Source: Actinomycetota bacterium
GTDB lineage: Bacteria > Actinomycetota > Geothermincolia > Geothermincolales > RBG-13-55-18
Assembly (NCBI GenBank): GCA_040757835.1
Contig: JBFLWJ010000001.1
Location: 212,836 to 276,835, forward strand
DNA length: 64,000 bases
Direction: 5' to 3'
Made by a program: the position numbers and the translations under genes. Shown in pieces: positions 1 through 7,866 of this stretch (position 1 is its first letter; each line of letters starts with the position of its first letter). Under the pieces are notes generated by a model that worked only from the letters and a program-made list of their open reading frames with translations, searched no databases and was not told the DNA's origin.

Positions 1-1
1 T

Positions 2-826
2 CCCCATACGCCCGGCATCGATGCCGCCGGCACAGTGGAGGAGGACGCCAGCGGCAGGTTCGCGCCCGGCGACGAGGTGCTGGTGACCGGATACGACCTG
101 GGCATGAACACCTCGGGCGGGCTGGCCGAGTTTATCCGCGTCCCCGCCGGTTGGGTGGTGAAGCTGCCCGCGGGCCTGACCCTTAAGGAGTCCATGATCT
201 ACGGCACGGCCGGCTTCACCGCCGCCCTCTCGGTATGGAAGCTCACCGGGGCGGGCGTGAAGCCCGGAGACGGCGAGGTGCTGGTCACCGGGGCCTCGGG
301 AGGGGTGGGCAGCATCGCCATGCGCATCCTGGCCAAGCTGGGATACAGCGTGGTGGCGGTCGCCGGGCTCATGGACGACGCGGAGTTCGCGCGCTACGGG
401 GAGGTGCTGAAGGGCCTGGGGGCCGCGCGGGTGATACCAGCCGCGGAGGTCGACGATACCTCGGGCAAGCTCATGCTCAAGCCGGTGTGGCCGAACGCGG
501 TGGACACCGTGGGGGGCAACATCCTGGCAACCGTGGTGAAGTCGGCGGCCTACGGCGGCGTGGTGACCACCTGCGGCAACGCCGCCGGCCACGAGCTGGA
601 CCTCAACGTCTACCCCTTCATCCTGCGCGGCGTCAGCCTCCTGGGCGTGGACTCGGTGGAGTGCCCCATGGAGCCCCGCCTCGAGGTGTGGGCAAAGCTG
701 GCGGGCGAGTGGAAGCTGGACAACCTCGAGGAACTGTCCGTGGAGATAGGCCTGGAAGAGGTGGAGGAGCGCATCCAGCTCCTCCTCGCCAAGGCCGCCG
801 TGGGGCGCGCCGTGGTCAGGATCTGA
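2..826 (+). CDS. YhdH/YhfP-type quinone oxidoreductase (5' truncated)
   Basis: NAD(P)H-dependent zinc-free medium-chain oxidoreductase of the acrylyl-CoA reductase/YhdH group. The frame is already open at the window edge, and the first visible residues (PGIDAAGTV) match the family's PGIDxAGTV substrate-side motif, so about 60-70 N-terminal residues lie upstream. Visible landmarks are GDEVLVTGYDLGMNTSGG (typical of YhdH), and the Rossmann glycine motif TGASGGVGSIA, which binds the dinucleotide. The C-terminus is complete. Substrate cannot be read from sequence; YhdH proteins reduce acryloyl-CoA or small quinones. It is the last gene before a tRNA pair on the same strand. Confidence 0.88.
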   Translation, partial: PHTPGIDAAGTVEEDASGRFAPGDEVLVTGYDLGMNTSGGLAEFIRVPAGWVVKLPAGLTLKESMIYGTAGFTAALSVWKLTGAGVKPGDGEVLVTGASGGVGSIAMRILAKLGYSVVAVAGLMDDAEFARYGEVLKGLGAARVIPAAEVDDTSGKLMLKPVWPNAVDTVGGNILATVVKSAAYGGVVTTCGNAAGHELDLNVYPFILRGVSLLGVDSVECPMEPRLEVWAKLAGEWKLDNLEELSVEIGLEEVEERIQLLLAKAAVGRAVVRI

Positions 827-866
827 GGCGCCTCCGCCTTTCGGGTTATTGAGCCCGGCCGGCTCA

Positions 867-895
867 TTGAGCGCTATCAGGGCTTATGCTATCAT
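867..895 (+). promoter_or_regulatory. Sigma70-type promoter for the tRNA-Gln/tRNA-Glu pair
   Basis: TTGAGC (867-872) and TATCAT (890-895) are separated by exactly 17 bp. The predicted start near 902 is about 10 bp upstream of the first tRNA. Seen in sequence; function inferred from spacing and position. Confidence 0.55.
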
Positions 896-911
896 AGCCA
901 GGGACATTCCC

Positions 912-985
912 TGGGGGATCGTCTAATGGTAGGACGCGAGACTCTGGATCTCGTTGTGAGGGTTCGAATCCTTCTCCCCCAGCCA
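912..985 (+). tRNA. tRNA-Gln (anticodon CTG)
   Basis: A full cloverleaf can be drawn: acceptor TGGGGGA/TCCCCCA (912-918 with 975-981), discriminator G982, encoded CCA (983-985). The anticodon stem CGAGA/TCTCG encloses the loop CTCTGGA, giving anticodon CTG, which reads CAG (Gln). The T arm carries GGTTCGAATC. Confidence 0.93.
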
Positions 986-1005
986 GAATTGCATATCGAA
1001 TGCGT

Positions 1006-1083
1006 GGCGCATTAGTCTAGTTGGCCTAGGACGCCGCCCTCTCAAGGCGGAGATCGCGGGTTCGAATCCCGCATGCGCTACCA
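1006..1083 (+). tRNA. tRNA-Glu (anticodon CTC)
   Basis: Acceptor GGCGCAT (1006-1012) pairs with ATGCGCT (1073-1079) with one G-U at position 1-72. CCA is encoded at 1081-1083. The anticodon stem CCGCC/GGCGG encloses CTCTCAA, giving anticodon CTC, which reads GAG (Glu). It lies 20 bp after tRNA-Gln and is presumably co-transcribed with it. Confidence 0.92.
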
Positions 1084-1089
1084 GTATCA

Positions 1090-1115
1090 AAGGCCCCTCC
1101 GGGGGCCTTTTCTTT
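1090..1115 (+). terminator. Rho-independent terminator after the tRNA pair
   Basis: Stem AGGCCCC / GGGGCCT with a TCCG-type loop followed by TTTTCTTTCT, directly after the CCA of tRNA-Glu. Confidence 0.85.
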
Positions 1116-1427
1116 CTCGTAAATACGATGAGGAAGATGGGGGGAACACCGTTTCCGGAGCATAGCGGCGTGCTTTCGGGGTTAGGAGGGTTCAGGGCGG
1201 GGTGGTTTTTCAACCTTATCCTGAGTGCTCCGTATGCCGGGCCATTTGATAAAATCCCAGATATATAGTAGTGTTACTATGCGGTAATGATCTTCAGTTA
1301 CTCGCAGCAACGGTCTTCACGGGCAAATATCTAACCACATGCAGATATGTCTTATTTGCATTGGTGGGGGTGTCATCCGGGGCAAATATATCCTGTGTGT
1401 GGGGTACATCAGAAAAGGGGGAACACC
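1116..1427. other. AT-richer intergenic region between the tRNA terminator and the radical SAM gene
   Basis: About 310 bp with clearly more A/T than the flanks, including a TTGATA at 1246-1251 and a TATAGT at 1264-1269 whose spacing (12 bp) is too short for a standard promoter. Frames are open here in two phases but show no recognisable protein. It probably holds the promoter of the following gene. Confidence 0.4.
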
Positions 1428-3272
1428 ATGATAGAAGACACCATCCTGCTAACCACTCCGACATTTCCTTACCCGACCCTGCCTCCGAACGACTCGCTGA
1501 CGGATGCCATGGGCCAGCGGTTCACCCACGGGGACGACCTGTTCACGCTGAACTCGCATACACACTGTTACGCAAACCATATCCTCGCCCAGAACGTAAG
1601 AAAGCAATGCATCCTCCTGGAGTATCCCAGATGGAAGGATTTTACAAAAGAGGTCGATAAACAATATGCCATCATCGGGATAAGCGCCTTTCCCGTCCAT
1701 CTGGACAACGTCATGAAGATGTGCAAATACATAAAGGAGAAATCGCCGGGAACCACCATCCTCCTCGGGAGTTATGCCGCCCAGGCTTTCGCCGCCAAGT
1801 ACGGCGAGGAGCCGGAGTTGAGGAACGTCGATCATGTGGTATTGGGCGAGGGGGTCAGGTGGTTCCGGGACTTCCTGGGAGAAGGCGATCTCGACCGCCC
1901 CATAGAGCAGAAACTGATGCCGAAATGCGGAGGAGGGCCCATCTGCATAAGCAGGTATCCGGGAGGAAATATCGGGTTCTTCGTATCGGGGCTGGGCTGC
2001 CCGGGTGGATGCGACTTCTGCTCGACGACGGTGATGTTCGATGGAAAGCGCATCGAGATGCTGACCCCGCAGGAATTCGTCGAGCACGTGCGCGCCTACT
2101 ACGATAATTTCCCGCTGGTAAAGAACATCTTCGTCATCGAGGAGGACCACTTCCGGCACCATGATTATCTCCACGCGATACGCGAATACTGGCAGACCCA
2201 TCCCGACATCATCGAGAGGCTTGACTGGTTCGCGTTCGGATCCATCGACAATATCGCCGAATTCGCGGACAAATACGGATGGGACTACATCTCCGAGATC
2301 GGCATCGGCTCGATATTCATCGGCGTGGAATCGAAATTCGCCGGCGAGTACGGATACGACAAGCGCGAGAAGATGGACGCGCGCGAGGTCTTCAGCAAGC
2401 TCCACGAGCGGGGGGTGCGCACGGTGGGCGCGTGGATATGCGGCTGGGATTTCCACACCCATCAGAACATGCTCGAGGACCTCAACTATTTCGTGGCATG
2501 CTATCCCACCTATGAGCAGCTCACTCGCATGTCTCCCTTCCCGGGGACGGTCCTGTACGACAAGCTCAAGGAGGAAGGAAGAGTGCGCAATGTCCCCTGG
2601 GAGGACGTCCATTTCTGGAGCAACGCGCAGGTGAACACGCACCTCGAGACCCATGAGACCCTGAACCTCACGGAATACGGCTACAAGCTGCTCTACGAGA
2701 CATGGGGGCCCTCTCTTCTGCGCAGGCTAGACGTGGTGCTCAATGGGTACGAGTACTGGATGAAGTCGGACAACAGGATGATGAGAGAACACAAGACGAA
2801 GCTCTTCAGGCAGCAGGCCGCCCTCACCATGGTCATCGTCCCGGCCATGTACCGCTTCGCTCCCAACGGAGTGGTCCGGCGCAGGGTCGAAAAGATGAGG
2901 CAGAGATATGTGGAGCTGATCGGGGAGCCCACGCCAAGCATGAAGGTCGCCAGCCGCTACGCGCATTTCGTGGCGACCAGATGGAAGAAGAAGGACCTCT
3001 TCAATCCCTTCAACCAGTACCCGAAAGAGGAGCCCTTCAAGCGCTACATCTATGACAAGAAGGACACAAACGGCGCGATGCCATACCGGACGGAATACCC
3101 TCGTGCCAAGGACCTGAGGACACGCTTCCAGATGTACAGGGAGGTCACGAGGTTCAAGGTGCTCGCGTTTGTGGTATGGGCCGTCAAGAACCTGATATTC
3201 TGGAAGAACGATCCTGAGATCGACGATTATCTCATCGAAGCCATAAGGTACAGGACCTTCTATGGCTTCTGA
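1428..3272 (+). CDS. B12-binding-domain radical SAM protein
   Basis: 614-residue radical SAM enzyme. Residues 1-150 resemble the cobalamin-binding Rossmann domain that precedes many radical SAM cores (IIGISAFPVHLDN, TTILLGSYAAQA), but no DxHxxG cobalamin-ligating motif is visible, so binding would have to be base-off without histidine ligation, or absent. The [4Fe-4S]/SAM site is GLGCPGGCDFCS, with cysteines at about 191, 195 and 198 (CxxxCxxC). The roughly 200 residues after the barrel are family-specific. The ATG at 1428 follows an AAAAGGGGG ribosome site; the frame is open 81 bp further upstream without support. Substrate is unknown. The next gene, 30 bp downstream, is an alpha/beta hydrolase, suggesting a two-step pathway. 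GC is lower than in the surrounding genes. Confidence 0.85.
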   Translation: MIEDTILLTTPTFPYPTLPPNDSLTDAMGQRFTHGDDLFTLNSHTHCYANHILAQNVRKQCILLEYPRWKDFTKEVDKQYAIIGISAFPVHLDNVMKMCKYIKEKSPGTTILLGSYAAQAFAAKYGEEPELRNVDHVVLGEGVRWFRDFLGEGDLDRPIEQKLMPKCGGGPICISRYPGGNIGFFVSGLGCPGGCDFCSTTVMFDGKRIEMLTPQEFVEHVRAYYDNFPLVKNIFVIEEDHFRHHDYLHAIREYWQTHPDIIERLDWFAFGSIDNIAEFADKYGWDYISEIGIGSIFIGVESKFAGEYGYDKREKMDAREVFSKLHERGVRTVGAWICGWDFHTHQNMLEDLNYFVACYPTYEQLTRMSPFPGTVLYDKLKEEGRVRNVPWEDVHFWSNAQVNTHLETHETLNLTEYGYKLLYETWGPSLLRRLDVVLNGYEYWMKSDNRMMREHKTKLFRQQAALTMVIVPAMYRFAPNGVVRRRVEKMRQRYVELIGEPTPSMKVASRYAHFVATRWKKKDLFNPFNQYPKEEPFKRYIYDKKDTNGAMPYRTEYPRAKDLRTRFQMYREVTRFKVLAFVVWAVKNLIFWKNDPEIDDYLIEAIRYRTFYGF

Positions 3273-3302
3273 CATGTGCCTTGTAAGCGGGCGGTAAGGA
3301 CC

Positions 3303-4388
3303 ATGAAGAAGAGCATAACGACTACGCCAGGGAATACGCCGGTTCGTAGAATACCCGATGATTATTATCCTCCAGGATGCGGCTTCTGGTATACGTTGCC
3401 CGAAGGGTTGGACGCGGGAAAGAAGATGTTCTATCGCTACAGCACCCACGGCGATGGGATCCCAGAGAACACCATTGTCTTCGTCCACGGCAATCCGGAG
3501 TCGTCATACATATACAGAAAAATCATCAAGGAGATCATCGCCAGGGCCAGCAGGCCTTGCGGTATCCTCGCCATGGACCACATCGGGTTCGGGCTTTCGG
3601 ATCAAGCGAGTTATCAGATGGAGTGCCTGAACCACGCCGGCAACCTGCTGTCCCTGGTACGGGAGTTGGACCTGGAGAACGTGACGCTGGTGGTCCATGA
3701 CTGGGGTGGACCGATCGGCGTAGGGGCGTTCCTGAGAGAACCAGAGCGGGTAGCGAACCTCGTGGTGACAAACAGCACGGTGTTTCCCATGCCCGAGTCC
3801 GGGCTCACCTATAAGAACTACCCGATAAGCTGGCTCGGTTGGGCAAACATACCGCTTATCATGCCGAGATGGTTCTGGGGATCCTATTCCTCATATGCCG
3901 TTTTCCGGACTCCCGCGAGACCGTTTGAGCTGATCGCGCAGTTGCTCCTGTATCTGGTAAAGGCCGAGATCGGCGTATTCTCGGGTACGGAAGATGAGAA
4001 GAACGCAAAGCGGCTGTTCAGGGAACAGTTCAGGTCCAAACCCAACACCCTGTGCTCGAGGCGTTTTGTGCGGCAGTCGGGAGCCTGGGGCCACGGCAAT
4101 ACTTTCGTGGAGCCCACACTGGGGTTGCAGGACACATCGCCGTTCTACAGGTTCATCCAAGAGAACATCGGAAGCATCTGGGGCCCGGAGGGACGGAATA
4201 TCGGGGTCAGGGCGGTGCTGGGGCGATGGGATGCGCTCGGCAAGGACGAGGTCATAGAACAGTGGATAGAAAATCTGCCGCAGCTTGAAGGACACGTAAA
4301 GATATGTGAAGGCGCAGGTCACTTCATCGAAGAGGCCAGGCCCGGGGAAGTGGCCGAAAGCATCATGGACGTCGCGGGATTGCTCTAG
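3303..4388 (+). CDS. Haloalkane-dehalogenase-like alpha/beta hydrolase
   Basis: 361-residue alpha/beta-fold hydrolase. The oxyanion motif HGNPESSY, the nucleophile elbow VHDWGGP with Asp133 as nucleophile, and GAGHF with His340 as base are those of the haloalkane dehalogenase superfamily, which also contains OleB beta-lactone decarboxylases and epoxide hydrolases. An Asp nucleophile rather than Ser argues against an ordinary esterase. The ATG at 3303 is preceded by TAAGGA only two bases away; a GTG at 3276 in the same frame is the alternative. It follows the radical SAM gene by 30 bp and shares its lower GC. Chemistry (dehalogenation, decarboxylation or hydrolysis) cannot be decided. Confidence 0.85.
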   Translation: MKKSITTTPGNTPVRRIPDDYYPPGCGFWYTLPEGLDAGKKMFYRYSTHGDGIPENTIVFVHGNPESSYIYRKIIKEIIARASRPCGILAMDHIGFGLSDQASYQMECLNHAGNLLSLVRELDLENVTLVVHDWGGPIGVGAFLREPERVANLVVTNSTVFPMPESGLTYKNYPISWLGWANIPLIMPRWFWGSYSSYAVFRTPARPFELIAQLLLYLVKAEIGVFSGTEDEKNAKRLFREQFRSKPNTLCSRRFVRQSGAWGHGNTFVEPTLGLQDTSPFYRFIQENIGSIWGPEGRNIGVRAVLGRWDALGKDEVIEQWIENLPQLEGHVKICEGAGHFIEEARPGEVAESIMDVAGLL

Positions 4389-4477
4389 GCCAGGATACCT
4401 GTAGCCAGCATATCTGGTTGCCAGGATGATCTGGCATTGTTCCCCGGCGCGATCTTGAGCACTCCTTTTTTTAGCCC

Positions 4478-4737
4478 TCAGTCGACCAGGATCCCGCCGT
4501 CGATGACCAGGGTCTGGCCCGTGGTGCGAGTGGCGTCCTCGATGGGAAAGGCATCCGCCCCGGCCATCTCTTCCACCGTCCCGAAACGGCGCAAGGGGAT
4601 ACGGGGAATCAGCCTGGGGCGGTGTTCCTCCGGCATCCACCCGGTCAGCGACGTCTCGATGTGGCCCGGGGCGATGGCGTTGCATGCCCCCTTGATCGGC
4701 AGCCATTTCAGCAACATGTCGGCACTCGACGTGCCGG
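4478..4737 (-). pseudogene. Short-chain dehydrogenase, C-terminal remnant
   Basis: The minus strand encodes the last ~80 residues of a classical SDR: the substrate-loop motif NAIAPGHIET, the IPLRRFGTVEEM segment and the closing TGQTLVIDGG. The frame is open a few codons upstream of ATG 4717 with SADMLLKWL, which fits helix alpha-F after the catalytic YxxxK, but the Rossmann half, the catalytic Ser/Tyr/Lys and about five residues between helix F and NAIAPG are missing. An intact SDR needs about 250 residues. This is a decayed gene next to the lower-GC patch. Confidence 0.7.
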
Positions 4738-4804
4738 ACGCAAGCCCGGGGCGCAGCAGGGAGCGGAGACAACGTGGTGGATCTTCTCGAGCCGCCGGCG
4801 GCGC

Positions 4805-5344
4805 TCACCCGCCCCCGCCGGCAGCGGCCCTCGAGCGCACCTTTCTGACCAGGCGCAGGACAATGAGCCCTATGGGGATAAGGGCCACGAGAAAGCCGAG
4901 GTAGGCGAGGTAGCCGAGATAAGGAAAGATGAGCACGACCTTGCCCTCGACCTTGTCCAGGGGGACCGGTGTGCGGTCCGCTCTCCTGGCGTTGTCGCCC
5001 TTGGTGATGAAATAGGTCTCGCCATCGCGGCTCACTTCTCCCACGATGCGGTGGACGTTTATCCCGATATCGGGATCGACGAAGGAGATGATGTCGCCCT
5101 CGTGATATCCGTCCTGCGGGACGACGATGACCATACTCCCGGTTATAATGGCGGGCTCCATCGAGTCGGAGATGATCACCCGGGCTTGCATCCACGGGTT
5201 CACGGCGGAGAAGAGCAAGAGCAGAAAGAGAAGAAGAAAGAAGGCGAATGCGGCCCAGGCCGTTCCCGCCAGGACATAATATACCGCACGATGGTCTTCA
5301 CGCAGCCGCTTGAAGGAGACCTCCCTGCCCCATTTCTCGTCCAT
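4805..5344 (-). CDS. Signal peptidase I, SipW/ER type
   Basis: 179-residue membrane serine protease of family S26B. A transmembrane helix spans about residues 22-47, the catalytic serine lies in ISDSMEP (Ser61), the catalytic histidine that replaces lysine in this subgroup is in NVHRIVGE (His98), and the GDN...R region follows. A second hydrophobic segment (about 141-165) and a short basic tail end the protein. Such enzymes often process a dedicated set of secreted or surface proteins. No obvious partner substrate is adjacent; it stands alone between the SDR remnant and the ABM-domain gene. Confidence 0.85.
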   Translation of the reverse strand: MDEKWGREVSFKRLREDHRAVYYVLAGTAWAAFAFFLLLFLLLLFSAVNPWMQARVIISDSMEPAIITGSMVIVVPQDGYHEGDIISFVDPDIGINVHRIVGEVSRDGETYFITKGDNARRADRTPVPLDKVEGKVVLIFPYLGYLAYLGFLVALIPIGLIVLRLVRKVRSRAAAGGGG

Positions 5345-5585
5345 GATTCAGCTCCGTACCGCCAGTCTTTCTATGCAGCGGACTCCGCCTGTCCAGGACT
5401 TCAAGAAGAACATGTCGAAAGACAGGCCATACAGGGTTTGGTTCGGCCGAACAATGGGAATTCATAAGTAGCGGATCGCACCGCCTCGGACCCGGTCTAT
5501 CGGCCGATCCTGGCACTCTGGATGGAAGGGGGGATGCGGGCTTCTTCTGTAACATGTGTTATTGGATTCAACGAGAGGAGGCATC

Positions 5586-5882
5586 ATGTATGCGCGCGTG
5601 ATAACGGTTCTGGTCGATGTCTACCGCATAGATAGGGCCATAGAGATCTACGAAGAAAGCGTACTGCCGGCTATTCAAATGCGGGAAGGAGGCGTCGGGG
5701 CCATGCTCCTCGTCGACCGGAGTACCGGCAGGGGCATCTCCATCTCATTGTGGGAAGACAAGGACGCGCTTCTGGCAGCCCAGGAGAGCGGGTTCATGCA
5801 GGATCAGATCCGGAAATTCACGGCGATGCTGATAGGGACCCCGGATATAGAGGTCCTGGAAGTCGCGATCAAAGAGCCGTAG
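5586..5882 (+). CDS. Dimeric alpha/beta-barrel (ABM-like) protein
   Basis: 98-residue single-domain protein resembling antibiotic-biosynthesis-monooxygenase folds (beta-alpha-beta-beta-alpha-beta ferredoxin-like): a strand ARVITVLVDV, a helix with IYEESVLPAIQ, then GVGAMLLVD and ISISLWEDKDALLAAQ. The SLWEDKDA pattern is typical of the second half of ABM domains. ATG 5586 follows GAGAGGAGGC; the frame stays open 30 bp upstream without a ribosome site. Function is not predictable; many members are cofactor-free oxygenases or simple stress proteins. Confidence 0.65.
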   Translation: MYARVITVLVDVYRIDRAIEIYEESVLPAIQMREGGVGAMLLVDRSTGRGISISLWEDKDALLAAQESGFMQDQIRKFTAMLIGTPDIEVLEVAIKEP

Positions 5883-6111
5883 AGATAGGAGTCGAAGGCG
5901 GGGGAACGATCCCCGAGCGTGGGTCCCGGCCTGCGCAAGCGCCACTGTCCCTAATTCCGCGCGGCGATCCGCTGCCAGTCTTGGCGCCCGATCATCCGTG
6001 CTGGAATCAGGGGGTTAGCGGCCCGATGCCCCGACAGGGCCGGAAGAGGAACGCTCACCGGAGCTGCCGGCCGGCACGGCGGGGAAGACAGTTGCCGAAG
6101 GAGGTAGGGTC

Positions 6112-6612
6112 ATGAGAAAGACCGTCATGGCCATCATGCTGTCCGCGGTGGTCCTGTCGCTGATGATCACCGCCGGATGCGGAAACACGGAGACCACCGA
6201 AACCCCCAGCGGCCACGCAGAGATCGATCAGGGAAACGACAAGACCGTCATCAACGAGGGGGACGAATCGGCGACCCTCGAACAGCCCACGGAGGCGCCC
6301 GGCGAGGACGACCTCGGGGCCCCCATCTACCCCGGGGCGGAGTACGATGCCGAGAACAGCGGTATCGTCAGCTACAGCAGCGGGGACGCTTCCGCGTTCA
6401 CCGGAACCGCGCGTTTTATCACGGACGACGGCTTTGGCGACGTAGTGGGCTGGTATCGGGGCAGGCTGGGCGAGCCCGCATCCGCCACCGCCGAGACCGC
6501 CGACTGGCTGCTCGGAGAGATCACGAGCGGTGACTATACCGCCGTGCACGTCGAAAAGGGCGACGGGGTGACCAGGATAGACATCTCGCACATGGCGGCA
6601 TCCCTCAACTGA
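6112..6612 (+). CDS. Putative lipoprotein
   Basis: 166 residues. An N-terminal signal with lipobox MITAGC (acylated Cys23) is followed by an acidic Thr/Glu-rich linker and a compact domain of about 95 residues (YPGAEYDAENSG ... WYRGRLGE ... IDISHM). The 'YPGA... F...D..V..WYR..L' pattern recurs in actinobacterial surface lipoproteins of unknown role; I do not recognise a named family. A GGAGGTAGGGTC ribosome site precedes the ATG. Single-gene unit. Confidence 0.75.
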   Translation: MRKTVMAIMLSAVVLSLMITAGCGNTETTETPSGHAEIDQGNDKTVINEGDESATLEQPTEAPGEDDLGAPIYPGAEYDAENSGIVSYSSGDASAFTGTARFITDDGFGDVVGWYRGRLGEPASATAETADWLLGEITSGDYTAVHVEKGDGVTRIDISHMAASLN

Positions 6613-6721
6613 AGAGACCGGGCCTCTCTTTGTAACGTTACCCCGGCCATTTGACATGAAACGTTGCATCCCGGGATGACCCATGCGCAGGATAGCGACG
6701 ACACTGAAGGGCAACCGGGCG

Positions 6722-7093
6722 TCAGGCGCTGCCGATGAGGCTCTCGACGGTACCGAGGAGGTCGACGATGGTGAAGGGCTTGACCAGGCAGGCCTCTACC
6801 TTTACCGTGCCATCCCGCCGGATCTCGTCCACCGCCCTTTTCATGGCAGAGATGATGACCACCGGTATCCCGTCCATCCCCTCCTGGCTCTTGATCTCTT
6901 CGAATACCTCCAGGCCGTCGACGTGGGGCATCATCAGGTCAAGGAGGATGAGTTCAGGCTTCACCGACTCCAGGCGCGGCAGGATCTCGCGGCTCTCGGT
7001 GAATCCTGCTACGCGGTAGCCGTGCTTCTGCAGGATCATGGATACGAGGTCGATCATGTCCGGGTCGTCCTCTATGTAGGCGATCGTCTTCAA
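6722..7093 (-). CDS. Orphan response regulator (receiver domain only)
   Basis: 123-residue CheY-like receiver: acidic pair Asp9-Asp10, phospho-acceptor Asp52 in LLDLMMPHVDG, switch Ser82 and invariant Lys105 in VKPF. There is no output domain, so it must act through protein contacts, as CheY or Spo0F do. No histidine kinase lies within the window next to it. Direct GTTCAC repeats sit upstream of the start (7111-7127). Confidence 0.9.
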   Translation of the reverse strand: MKTIAYIEDDPDMIDLVSMILQKHGYRVAGFTESREILPRLESVKPELILLDLMMPHVDGLEVFEEIKSQEGMDGIPVVIISAMKRAVDEIRRDGTVKVEACLVKPFTIVDLLGTVESLIGSA

Positions 7094-7110
7094 CTTTGCG
7101 GGCTCCTTTT

Positions 7111-7177
7111 GTTCACAACGCGTTCACTCTTATAATATTGGCTGATATTTCCTGATGTGAATAAAAAATCCGTGAAC
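7111..7177. promoter_or_regulatory. GTTCAC repeats upstream of the response regulator
   Basis: GTTCAC occurs at 7111-7116 and 7122-7127 (11-bp period, one helical turn) and in inverse orientation (GTGAAC) at 7172-7177. Between them an AT-rich stretch contains a TATTAT-like minus-strand -10 element around 7130-7138. The arrangement suggests a transcription-factor site; no factor can be named. Confidence 0.35.
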
Positions 7178-7321
7178 GGACGTTTTCGCCTACCTGGCGG
7201 TAATATGAGGGGGGAAACGGGGAGAGCATGGTAGAATATTTGAGCCGCCGATCGTGCACGGGACCGCCGCCTGACGGTAAGGAACCACGATATCGTCCAC
7301 GGGCAGAGAGGGGAGAACCAC

Positions 7322-7822
7322 ATGAAGGTACTGGTGGCCTATTTCACGCAGACGGGGAACACCAGGAAGGTCGCGGAGGCGATATACGGTGAGATCGACG
7401 TGGAGAAGGAGATGAGGGAGATAGGCGAACTCACGGACATGGAGGGGTACGATCTCGTCTTCTACGGCTTTCCCATCCAGGCGGGGAACCCGGCCAAGGA
7501 CGCCGGGGATTTTCTCAAGGCGCAGGGCGAGGGAAAGAGGATAGCGGTCTTTGTCACTCATGGGGCCCCAGAGGGAGCGGAGCGGGTGGGGCCGTGGCTG
7601 GACATCATCAGGGGCCTGGTCCCTGGCGTGGGGGCGGAGCTGATGGGGCTCTTCGATTGTCAGGGAGAGGCGTCGCGGGCCATCGTCGACTTCCTCCTGG
7701 GCAGCGACGACCCGGACATGCGAAGGTATGGCCAGGAGGCTGCGGAGGCCAAGGGCCTGCCGGATGAGGCCAGGCTCGAACGGGCGCGGGCCTTTGCCCG
7801 GGAAGTGATAGCCAAGGCTTGA
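7322..7822 (+). CDS. Flavodoxin-family protein
   Basis: 166-residue flavodoxin-like protein. The N-terminal FMN phosphate loop reads YFTQTGNTRKVA (consensus T/S-x-T-G-N-T), followed by the second loop FYGFPIQAG and FVTHGAPEG. Its C-terminal helix carries basic and acidic residues. It could act as an electron carrier or as a flavodoxin-domain reductase partner. It sits 44 bp upstream of an acyl-CoA synthetase on the same strand, but no metabolic link is evident. ATG follows GGGGAGAACCAC. Confidence 0.85.
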   Translation: MKVLVAYFTQTGNTRKVAEAIYGEIDVEKEMREIGELTDMEGYDLVFYGFPIQAGNPAKDAGDFLKAQGEGKRIAVFVTHGAPEGAERVGPWLDIIRGLVPGVGAELMGLFDCQGEASRAIVDFLLGSDDPDMRRYGQEAAEAKGLPDEARLERARAFAREVIAKA

Positions 7823-7866
7823 GGCGGCCGTTCCGTGTGGGGAGAACGCGGAAGGGGGGGATGTAG

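Noticed and set aside
1006..5345. tRNA-Glu as attachment site of an integrated element
   Set aside because: No repeat of the tRNA 3' end is seen downstream and there is no integrase, so only the GC shift remains.
5345..5480. Possible protein tail (reading DFKKNMSKDRPYRVW) between the signal peptidase and the ABM gene
   Set aside because: Frame is open only for about 40 codons, has no start and no family match, so it could be chance or an unrecognisable remnant.
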